Of a stretch of 23,768 bases of DNA, positions 6,237 to 12,241 are shown one piece after another. The translations under genes were made by a program, and so were the position numbers. Source of the DNA: a virus. A model generated the notes under the pieces. It ran no database searches. It saw nothing but the letters and a program-made list of their open reading frames with translations, and was not told where the DNA came from. Each line of letters begins with the position of its first letter. The first letter of the stretch is position 1. Location: positions 1-23,768 of the IMG/VR virus record IMGVR_UViG_3300023301_000102. One strand, given 5' to 3'.

Positions 6237-6300
6237 GGAAATACGCATAAAAACACGCTTTTTTTGAGGATTTGTTCAATTTGCCTAAAAAAGTGCTTCA

Positions 6301-6538
6301 CTATGGCACCGTACGGTGGCTAAGAATAAGGGATTGCCATAGCTGCCATAGTAAAGTGACGTTTTCCCTATAAACCCTATATGGATATTGTGTCCTATCT
6401 TTCTTTTATTCTATACCCATTCATATAAAGAATAGGTATGGTAACTATGGCAATAGTAGTATGGTGGCTATGGTTAGCGGTTTTTTTACTGCCATAGTGA
6501 TTTTGTGTTGCTATGGCAAGCTATGGCAAGCTATGGCA
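6301..6538. repeat. CTATGGCA iterons in the divergent control region
   Basis: CTATGGCA is found on the plus strand at 6301, 6445, 6511, 6521 and 6531, and as its complement TGCCATAG at 6335, 6344 and 6490. A near copy, CTATGGTT, is at 6468. The last three are exact 10-bp tandem units (GCTATGGCAA type), one helical turn apart. Between them lie a near-perfect inverted repeat, ATACCCATTC (6413-6422) with GAATAGGTAT (6430-6439), and AT-rich sequence. The motif is not part of a gene. It fits an iteron-type origin or an operator array for a phage protein that binds cooperatively on one DNA face. Confidence 0.8.
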
Positions 6539-6583
6539 GGGCATTTGGGCAACGACACATGAGTTAAAGAAAAAATGCAGTTG

Positions 6584-6592
6584 TGGTATAAT
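6584..6592 (+). promoter_or_regulatory. Rightward extended -10 promoter, probably leaderless
   Basis: TGG-TATAAT (6584-6592) is a perfect extended -10 element. Only 7 nt separate it from ATG 6600, so RNA would begin at or next to the start codon. The -35 position (6564-6569, TTAAAG) is a weak 3/6 match. The tandem CTATGGCA iterons end 46 bp upstream, where an activator could touch the polymerase. Confidence 0.7.
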
Positions 6593-6599
6593 TCTAGAA

Positions 6600-6938
6600 A
6601 TGGATAAAGACTCAGAAATAAGTGGGGGCAAGCTGGATACTAGATTCAAAAAAGGGTTTGACCCAAAACGGAACCTCAAGGGTAAACCTGTGGGCAAATT
6701 GAGCTACATAACAGAAATGGATAACGCCATTGATGAATACGCAAAGCTGCATAACCTAACCTCGGCACAAGTTAGGTTGGATATTTACATGAAGGGCGCA
6801 GAGGAAGCGTTGAAAGGAGAGTATAGCTTTTACCGAGACTACATGGACAGAAAACATGGGAAACCGATACAGCCAATAACAGGCGAAGACGGCGGGCCTA
6901 TTCAAATTCAAGGTGTTGAAATTTCTATACAAAAGTAA
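6600..6938 (+). CDS. terS: Putative terminase small subunit (112 aa)
   Basis: The N-terminus is polar and basic with 'TRFKKGFDPKRNLKGKPVGK', like the 'F..G.NPNGRP' arm of many phage small terminase and DUF5681-like proteins. A helical middle (YITEMDNAIDEYAKLHNL, then VRLDIYMKGAEEALKGEYSFYRDYMDRKHGKP) and a C-terminal beta tail (PIQIQGVEISIQK) follow. Small terminases bind the packaging site as rings and stimulate the large subunit. I start it at ATG 6600. An in-frame ATG at 6513 would place 29 extra residues over the iterons and upstream of the -10 box. The stop overlaps the large-subunit start by one base (TAATG), a coupling typical of terS-terL pairs. The position, directly before terL, is the strongest evidence. 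Confidence 0.7.
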   Translation: MDKDSEISGGKLDTRFKKGFDPKRNLKGKPVGKLSYITEMDNAIDEYAKLHNLTSAQVRLDIYMKGAEEALKGEYSFYRDYMDRKHGKPIQPITGEDGGPIQIQGVEISIQK

Positions 6939-8233
6939 TGAATATCAAGTTTGCGATTCGACCGACCTACTTACCTCTATGGGAATCAAAAGCTAGGTAT
7001 TTAATTGTTATGGGTGGCCGAGGTGCGGGGCGCTCGACAGCTGTGTCTCAATATTTGGTTTCAAAATTACCTGCGAAGACATACATGCGCGGGGCTTTAA
7101 TGCGCGCGGTACACCACGACATAAGGCATTCATGTTGGCGGGAAATAAACGATCGGATAAATGAACAGACTGAAGGACTGAGGGGCCTTATGAGAATTAC
7201 GGACAATGATATGCAGGTGTCCTACGGTACCAACAGTCTCCACGCTCACGGTTTCAGAGCGTCTAGCGGGTCACACAGTGCGAAGCTCAAGTCTATTGCT
7301 TCATATAACACTGTGTGGATCGAGGAGGCAGAAGAAATTGGTGAACATGAGTTCATGACACTTGATGACTCACTCAGAACAGTTAAGGGTGATATAAAAA
7401 TTGTGCTAACACTCAATTCGCCCCCAAAGAGTCACTGGATTATCCAACGGTGGTTCGATCTGTCTCCAAGTGATACTTCTGATTTTTTTGTTCCTAGTTT
7501 GAAAAAAGGTATAACAGACACCGAGTTTATTTTCGGTACATTTGAGGACAATTTGCAAAATCTTGACGAACACACCATGCGCAGGTACCGAGGCTATAAG
7601 GAAACAAAGCCATCGTATTACAATCAGATGATCAGAGGACTTGTACCGGAGACTGTCCGGGGCAAGATATTTAGTGGGTGGAAACAAATAGAAGAGGTAC
7701 CACATGAAGCGCGACTTGTGGCGTACGGTATTGATTTTGGGTGGTTCCCTGATCCCGCGGCACTCATTGCGCTGTACGAATATAATGGTGGCTATATCGT
7801 TGACGAACTTGCATATGGGACAGAAAAGAAAAATCAATTACTCGCAGAAATAATATTGTCTCAACCAAAGAAAGCTATAACTGTCGCTGACAGCGCGGAG
7901 CCTAAGAGTATTGATGAAATACGAAGCTATGGTGTGGACATTGTGGGGTCAGATAAAGGACCAGACAGCGTGACTTTTGGTATAAAAGTCGTGTCCGGTC
8001 TCCAAATATCAGTAACAAAACGTAGTAAAAACATATGGAAGTGCTATGAAAACTTTGCATGGGCTGAAGATAAGGACGGAAACCCAAAAGGATTCCCAAA
8101 TAATACATGGAAACACGGAATGGACGCAACAATCTACCCTCTCGTGTCTCTAAATAAGATATACCGCAAAGAACCAGAGGATATTTCTAATATTTTTGAC
8201 GATTCTCCACAGTTTTCGGATATAGGTATTTAA
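6938..8233 (+). CDS. terL: Terminase large subunit (431 aa)
   Basis: This is the packaging motor and nuclease that drives DNA into the prohead. The ATPase half has GGRGAGRST at 26-34 as Walker A, VWIEEAEE (126-133) as Walker B with the catalytic glutamate, and LTLNSP (157-162) as coupling motif III. The RNase H-like nuclease half has GIDFGW with Asp266, 'VADSAEP' with Asp318, and 'HGMDATIY' near the C-terminus as the third acidic site. Length and motif order fit the PBSX/Terminase_3 type. The Walker A lysine position holds arginine (Arg32), which is unusual, and Arg28 may take its role. Residues 192-201 (ITDTEFIFGT) recur in the next gene. No Shine-Dalgarno sequence is visible, and translation is probably coupled to terS. 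Confidence 0.95.
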   Translation: MNIKFAIRPTYLPLWESKARYLIVMGGRGAGRSTAVSQYLVSKLPAKTYMRGALMRAVHHDIRHSCWREINDRINEQTEGLRGLMRITDNDMQVSYGTNSLHAHGFRASSGSHSAKLKSIASYNTVWIEEAEEIGEHEFMTLDDSLRTVKGDIKIVLTLNSPPKSHWIIQRWFDLSPSDTSDFFVPSLKKGITDTEFIFGTFEDNLQNLDEHTMRRYRGYKETKPSYYNQMIRGLVPETVRGKIFSGWKQIEEVPHEARLVAYGIDFGWFPDPAALIALYEYNGGYIVDELAYGTEKKNQLLAEIILSQPKKAITVADSAEPKSIDEIRSYGVDIVGSDKGPDSVTFGIKVVSGLQISVTKRSKNIWKCYENFAWAEDKDGNPKGFPNNTWKHGMDATIYPLVSLNKIYRKEPEDISNIFDDSPQFSDIGI

Positions 8234-8238
8234 TAGTG

Positions 8239-8247
8239 TGGTACAAT
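8239..8247 (+). promoter_or_regulatory. Extended -10 promoter candidate after terL
   Basis: TGG-TACAAT (8239-8247) is an extended -10 with a 5/6 hexamer in the 39-bp gap before the repeat-bearing gene. RNA would start near 8254, leaving a leader of about 19 nt without a Shine-Dalgarno sequence. No convincing -35 is seen. Confidence 0.4.
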
Positions 8248-8272
8248 TACTAAATAATTAATAAAAATATAC

Positions 8273-8584
8273 ATGACACGAACAAAAAAAAATAAAGAAG
8301 AGTTAAGTGTTGAAACACCTGTTGAGGAAACACCTGTTGAGGAAACACCTGTTGAGGAAACACCTGTTGAGGAAACACCTGTTGAGGAAACACCTGTTGA
8401 GGAAACACCTGACACAGTTACAGACACCGAGTTTATTTTTGGTACAAAGCAAACACCTGAAGTCAGAGTCTTAGACGAAAAAGGTATTGTGATTCGTGTC
8501 TACGATTTACATGAGCATGGAAAGGGGTATAAACAATTAGCAGAACAGTTTGTTTCAGACAGATCAGGTTATTCTATCAAGTAA
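8273..8584 (+). CDS. Small protein with VEETP repeats and a terL-like peptide (103 aa)
   Basis: The N-terminus is basic (MTRTKKNKEE). One VETP and six perfect VEETP units follow (residues about 13-46), making an acidic proline-rich linker. Next comes 'TDTEFIFGT' (about 50-58), identical to terL residues 193-201. The C-terminal part, 'PEVRVLDEKGIVIRVYDLHEHGKGYKQLAEQF', looks like a small folded beta-alpha domain of the kind found in short phage proteins between terminase and portal. The function is unknown. An extended linker joining a basic tip to a folded domain suggests a tether or adaptor in head assembly or packaging. Repeat number may vary between relatives because the DNA repeats are exact. 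Confidence 0.75.
   Translation: MTRTKKNKEELSVETPVEETPVEETPVEETPVEETPVEETPVEETPDTVTDTEFIFGTKQTPEVRVLDEKGIVIRVYDLHEHGKGYKQLAEQFVSDRSGYSIK
8321..8410 (+). repeat. Six perfect 15-bp tandem repeats (VEETP)
   Basis: The unit GTTGAGGAAACACCT is repeated six times without a mismatch at 8321-8410, preceded by a shortened 12-bp copy at 8309-8320. It is in frame and encodes VEETP. Perfect identity, including third positions, points to recent expansion by slippage. Confidence 0.97.
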
Positions 8585-8606
8585 GTAGAAAGAGGGGTCT
8601 TTCTAA

Positions 8607-10568
8607 GTGGCTAACATAAACAAAACAAAAAGAGATAAGCTGGTCGAGCAAGCGTTGCTCGAAATTGAATTTGCTCGTACTTACAAACAAGGCGCGGTAA
8701 CTCGTTGGCACAAAAACGAGTCAATGTTCTATGGCAACAAACTTGGGATAGACCGTGTCGATAATAATCAAATGGGTTCACAGGCGCAGCTCCAATCGCG
8801 CGCCAATGTTGATTTAGGTAAAATGAAGTCGTTCGTCCGGTCTCTGCTTTCAAAGATCGATTCCCCTTTAAAGTTTGAATACCAACGTGGGACAATCGCT
8901 GATTTAAAGAAAACCCAACTACTTAACGCGCTCAAAGAAAGAGACGCTGATTTGGATGATTGGGATGAGAAAGACTTAGCTGGGAAACTACAGCTCGTTT
9001 TATACGACAGGGCAATTTTCTCGTATCATGCTGATTCATATGACGGCTATTGTTCTTATCTTGAGAATGTAGACGTGTATGATTTCTTAGTAGACCCAAA
9101 AGTTGGGGGGCTTAATTTAGATAAAGCTAGGTTTCTTGGTAGATACGGCATTGAGAAAACTAAATGGGAGTTAAAGGAGGGCACTAAAAATGGTTTATAT
9201 ATACCAGAAGAAACAAAACTTTTGACATCAGGTGCTGGTAATCCAGTTGTTACGAATCAAGAAGAGATAAACAAACAAAACCGCTATGCTTTTGTAGGCA
9301 CTTCAGATAAACAAATACAAGCGCCCGATCTGTATAAATTCTGGGAATGGTACACAACTTTTGAGGGTGAAAGATACTACCTGCTTATAAGTGAGGACGG
9401 CAAGCGCGCTATTCGATGTGAACTTCTTGCAGATATATTTAAAAAAGACGCGAAACTAAAAGACTCAATGTGGCCTTTCTGGTCATATGCTTCTCTCATT
9501 GATCTGACTGAATTTTGGACACCAAGCTATGCGGACGGAGTGCGCGAAGTGTTTATGGCACAAACTGTTTCCATTAACCAAATGCTCGATAACGCCGAGC
9601 AGGTTAATAAGCCACAAAAAAAGGTCGATACGTCTGCCATTGAAAGTCTTGCTGATATTATATACAAACGAAACGGAATCATAAGATTCAAAGCAGGGGT
9701 CGATGTGAACAAGGCATTCCAAATCGTTGAAACTCAAAGTATCACGACACCCCTGAATGTGTACGATAAGCTGGAGCAGATTCAGCAGACAGAATCAGGC
9801 GTGACTTCTGGTGTTAAAGGTTCAGCTGAAGAAGATAAGGTCGGCATATACGAGGGCAACATCGCACAAGCAGCAGACCAATTTAACTTACTCAATAAGT
9901 CATACACCAAAGGGTATCGACGTTTTGCGAAACTTTATTGGTACGGCATTGAAGACCATTTGACTAAAAAAGTAGCAGTCAAAATTCTTGGTCCAAAAGG
10001 CCTTGAGAAGACTGTGTTTGTTGCCCGTCGTGATATCCGCCCATCATCTGAGTACAGGATTTTAATAAAGAGCAGTGATTCAGAATCGCGAGCTGATAAT
10101 GTCGACAAGAAAAATAAAATTCAGTTTCTTGCTGGGCATCGGGGTAATCCTTTGGTTAATCAGAAGATTCTACTTGAAACAGAAGCAGCAATCATAGGTC
10201 TTGATAATGACCTTGTGCGTACACTTCTTGATGTTCAAGATTCTGGGACCGCAATAGTTATATCAGAAGCAGAGCGTGACATTGAAAGTATTCTAGACGG
10301 CAAAGTGCTTGAGCCAAATATGAACGCTAATATTGCTTACGCAAACCATTTCATTGAGTACATGAAAGATCACAAAGAGGATATGAGCGAAGACACGTTC
10401 TTGCTTATGCAAGATTACCTGACTCAGAGTGAGACGGTAATCGCAAATAATACGGGTACACAGCTTATGAATGACTTGGCAAAAGAAGGAGGGATCAGTG
10501 ATGGCGGTGTCAATATCGAAGACACAGGACAGGAAACATTACCAACAGAGGCTAACGAAATAATATAA
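8607..10568 (+). CDS. Portal (head-tail connector) protein (653 aa)
   Basis: The place directly after the terminase block, the length, and the content fit a podovirus-type portal, the 12-subunit ring through which DNA enters and leaves. The N-terminal helices contain 'RTYKQGAVTRWHKNESMFYGNKLG' (about 24-47). A long central domain follows with 'FWEWYTTFEGERYYLL' and 'TPSYADGVREVFMAQTVSINQMLDN'. A typical portal stretch, 'QTESGVTSGVKGSAEEDKVGIYEGNIAQAADQFN', lies around 392-425 and is followed by stem/crown helices. The C-terminus is acidic and disordered. The start is GTG at 8607 with a good Shine-Dalgarno sequence, AGAGGGG (8591-8597), spaced 9 nt. This is one of few such sites in the window and may raise translation. 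Confidence 0.8.
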   Translation: MANINKTKRDKLVEQALLEIEFARTYKQGAVTRWHKNESMFYGNKLGIDRVDNNQMGSQAQLQSRANVDLGKMKSFVRSLLSKIDSPLKFEYQRGTIADLKKTQLLNALKERDADLDDWDEKDLAGKLQLVLYDRAIFSYHADSYDGYCSYLENVDVYDFLVDPKVGGLNLDKARFLGRYGIEKTKWELKEGTKNGLYIPEETKLLTSGAGNPVVTNQEEINKQNRYAFVGTSDKQIQAPDLYKFWEWYTTFEGERYYLLISEDGKRAIRCELLADIFKKDAKLKDSMWPFWSYASLIDLTEFWTPSYADGVREVFMAQTVSINQMLDNAEQVNKPQKKVDTSAIESLADIIYKRNGIIRFKAGVDVNKAFQIVETQSITTPLNVYDKLEQIQQTESGVTSGVKGSAEEDKVGIYEGNIAQAADQFNLLNKSYTKGYRRFAKLYWYGIEDHLTKKVAVKILGPKGLEKTVFVARRDIRPSSEYRILIKSSDSESRADNVDKKNKIQFLAGHRGNPLVNQKILLETEAAIIGLDNDLVRTLLDVQDSGTAIVISEAERDIESILDGKVLEPNMNANIAYANHFIEYMKDHKEDMSEDTFLLMQDYLTQSETVIANNTGTQLMNDLAKEGGISDGGVNIEDTGQETLPTEANEII

Positions 10569-10572
10569 ATAT

Positions 10573-10647
10573 ATGCCAATAAGAGGAAACAAAAAATCAT
10601 ACGGAAAAATGAAAATGTTGAAAAAAATAAATAAAAAGAAAAAATAA
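10573..10647 (+). CDS. Tiny lysine-rich peptide (24 aa)
   Basis: ATG 10573 opens 24 codons, MPIRGNKKSYGKMKMLKKIN followed by four lysines. The TAA stop (10645-10647) directly abuts the next ATG at 10648. It begins four bases after the portal stop. Nearly half of its residues are lysine or arginine. I recall similarly small basic 'GxKKSYG-KMK' peptides beside portal genes of other podoviruses. It could bind packaged DNA or be a head-assembly peptide. The exact fit between two genes supports real coding, although A-rich DNA yields lysine codons easily. Confidence 0.55.
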   Translation: MPIRGNKKSYGKMKMLKKINKKKK

Positions 10648-11049
10648 ATGAAATACACAATCAAAAAACAATTTGAAGGAGAGGGTCAAAATGAATTTGA
10701 TTCTATTATTGAAATTTCAGGTCTTACGTCCGAAACTAGCGTAAACGGTTTACTCGACTATCTCGAGAGCGTAAAAAAAACAGTTAGACAACAAGAGGGT
10801 CAAGTGCAAATGAATGAAGTATTTATTGAAAAAGCTGTTGAAGCACTACCAATGCTGAAAGACATACCTGAAGACAAGTTGGGTTTAGTTCTTTCTTTTG
10901 TTTCAAAATTTATGGCTAATAAAGAGTCAGTTGAGATACTAAAGACTTGTGCGGCAACAATCGAAACGTACGAGAAGCACTTGGATAGCATTGAAAAAGA
11001 GACAGGAATTAAATGCGTCCCAATAATTAGTCCAATCCAAAATGGATAA
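10648..11049 (+). CDS. Hypothetical protein between portal and scaffold (133 aa)
   Basis: The N-terminus, 'MKYTIKKQFEGEGQNEFDSIIEISGLTSETSVNGLLDYLESVKKTV' (1-46), reads as a small beta-beta-alpha domain followed by a helix. A long helical part follows, 'NEVFIEKAVEALPMLKDIPEDKLGLVLSFVSKFM' and 'ILKTCAATIETYEKHLDSIEKETGIK'. No family is recognised. The ATG follows the stop of the lysine-rich peptide without a gap, and its own end overlaps the next gene by 8 bp, so three small genes are chained. Its place suggests a head-assembly or minor virion role. Confidence 0.65.
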   Translation: MKYTIKKQFEGEGQNEFDSIIEISGLTSETSVNGLLDYLESVKKTVRQQEGQVQMNEVFIEKAVEALPMLKDIPEDKLGLVLSFVSKFMANKESVEILKTCAATIETYEKHLDSIEKETGIKCVPIISPIQNG

Positions 11050-11311
11050 AGAAGTCATACAGAAAGAACTAAAGAAACTAAAAGCACTCGAAGCGGTGTC
11101 ACACCTTGAGGGTGTTGTTTTGTTAAAAGAGTATGTTAAGGAGAATACCGTTAATTCTCTTTCAGTTCTTCTTACCGTGTACATGGAGAAGACGGACTCT
11201 GAAATAAAAGCTTTGTGTTCAACAATCAAAGCAAACTTAGATTTGTATCAGTTCATTACTGGGAATCCTGAACAGATTAGAGCGATAGACGAATTGTTGG
11301 AGCCGAAATAA
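11042..11311 (+). CDS. Hypothetical helical protein (89 aa)
   Basis: The whole sequence is predicted helical and charged (MDKEVIQKELKKLKALEAVSHLEG..., 'SLSVLLTVYMEKTDSEIKALCSTIKANL'), with a leucine/isoleucine spacing that suggests a helical bundle. It overlaps the previous gene by 8 bp (ATGGATAA), so it is probably translated by reinitiation. It is followed by a 143-bp non-coding gap with hairpins. The function is unknown. Two adjacent small helical proteins with matching helical parts might be partners. Confidence 0.6.
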   Translation: MDKEVIQKELKKLKALEAVSHLEGVVLLKEYVKENTVNSLSVLLTVYMEKTDSEIKALCSTIKANLDLYQFITGNPEQIRAIDELLEPK

Positions 11312-11454
11312 TTTCGGGCTACCGCATACTTGTAAGACTTTGCCCCCTCTTAGCTTACAGGTAGCCGGTAGCCTAAAATAACTTTTTTAGGGTATAATTA
11401 TAAGTAATAGTTACCAGATGGCGAACTGGTGTAACAAAATAGCCTTAGACTATT
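11312..11454 (+). other. Structured intergenic region before the scaffold gene
   Basis: GGCTACC (11317-11323) pairs with GGTAGCC (11360-11366), and inside it TGTAAG (11331-11336) pairs with CTTACA (11354-11359), leaving a 7-nt bulge. A second GGTAGCC (11367-11373) offers an alternative partner. CCTAAAA (11372-11378) pairs with TTTTAGG (11385-11391). TATAAT lies at 11393-11398 without a -35. A third hairpin, GTTACCAG (11410-11417) with CTGGT-GTAAC (11426-11435), precedes the ATG. The first two hairpins may attenuate transcription, and the competing arms suggest a switch. Confidence 0.5.
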
Positions 11455-12201
11455 ATGGTAGAAGAAAAAAAGGACGCTCCGGCCGTAAAGGAGGGTGAAA
11501 TCGCACCAAAAAAAGATGAAGTGGTGGTTGGCGATATTGTTATTCCTGAAGTTAGTAAGGACAAACAAATTGCACAAGATCAGAAGAGACGTGCGGAGAA
11601 AGCAGAAGCAGAAATGGCTATTTCTGAAGCGTCAGTTATCGAGTTGCGTGATCAAATAACAAAGTTAAAGACAGCTGGGGTTACAGGTGAAAAATCTGCA
11701 CTCCAAGTCAATGATGAGTTAAAACGTCTTGCTAACGAACATAATATTGACGAATCGTTTCTCACACAACTGGTTTCTACTGTTCGGACGGCTACCACAA
11801 GAGAGATAAGAGAGGAACTAGACAAAGATTACACGCCAAAGTTAGCTAAAATTGAGAACGAACGCAGTCAAGAGAAAATGAACGTACAGTTCAATGAATT
11901 GTACTCAAGTGTTCTCAAAGACATGCCAGAGTATTCGAGTATCGTTAACAAATCTGTAATCAAATCACTTGCCTTTAACCCTGAGAATGCAAAGAAGACT
12001 CTTCCACAGATACTAGAAGAGGCTTACGGTGCGGCACTCACAGGAAAAAAATCCATTGAAACTTCAAGATTTTCGCGTGAACAAGAATCTCCTGATTTTG
12101 ATAATCCTTCAAAAGAAGACTGGGATAAGATAGAGAATGATCCGAAATCTAAAGAAGAATGGTCAAAAAAAACTGAAGCACAAATAAAGCGGTATCTATA
12201 A
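11455..12201 (+). CDS. Putative capsid scaffolding protein (248 aa)
   Basis: Position directly before the major capsid gene and composition both fit a scaffold. It is acidic and Lys/Glu-rich, with a disordered N-terminus, then a long coiled coil (about 45-80, 'KRRAEKAEAEMAISEASVIELRDQITKLK'). Further helices follow with 'LNDEL'-like heptads (VNDELKRLANEHNIDESFLTQLVSTVR). The C-terminus is charged and ends 'SKKTEAQIKRYL', resembling the basic helix by which scaffolds bind the coat protein. Scaffolds guide prohead assembly and then leave or are cut. I see no protease domain. An upstream ATG at 11418 in another frame is not preferred. No Shine-Dalgarno sequence is present. Confidence 0.65.
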   Translation: MVEEKKDAPAVKEGEIAPKKDEVVVGDIVIPEVSKDKQIAQDQKRRAEKAEAEMAISEASVIELRDQITKLKTAGVTGEKSALQVNDELKRLANEHNIDESFLTQLVSTVRTATTREIREELDKDYTPKLAKIENERSQEKMNVQFNELYSSVLKDMPEYSSIVNKSVIKSLAFNPENAKKTLPQILEEAYGAALTGKKSIETSRFSREQESPDFDNPSKEDWDKIENDPKSKEEWSKKTEAQIKRYL

Positions 12202-12241
12202 CAGAAGAGGGGGGAATCATTATAATTAAAATTTATTCCCC
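12198..12241 (+). promoter_or_regulatory. Capsid gene promoter within a hairpin
   Basis: ATAACA (12198-12203, 4/6 to TTGACA) and a perfect TATAAT (12221-12226) are 17 bp apart. RNA would begin near 12233, only about 9 nt before ATG 12242. GGGGAAT (12211-12217) and ATTCCCC (12235-12241) form a 7-bp inverted repeat around the -10 box, with the 3' arm touching the ATG. Read-through RNA would hide the start in this stem, while RNA from this promoter would carry only the 3' arm. Confidence 0.55.

Noticed and set aside
6513-6599. N-terminal extension of the small terminase to ATG 6513
   Set aside because: The extra codons lie over the 10-bp iterons and upstream of the -10 box, so they would not be on the main transcript.
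8309-8410. Possible CRISPR array from regular repeats
   Set aside because: The units are contiguous 15-bp coding repeats with no spacers, and no cas genes are present.
8230-8427. A minus-strand frame with SSTGV repeats opposite the VEETP gene
   Set aside because: It is the antisense reading of the 15-bp tandem repeats and has no neighbours in that orientation.
11418-11498. A 26-codon frame (MANWCNKIALDYYG...) overlapping the scaffold start
   Set aside because: It sits in a hairpin loop and runs out of frame into the scaffold gene. Nothing beyond the ATG supports it.
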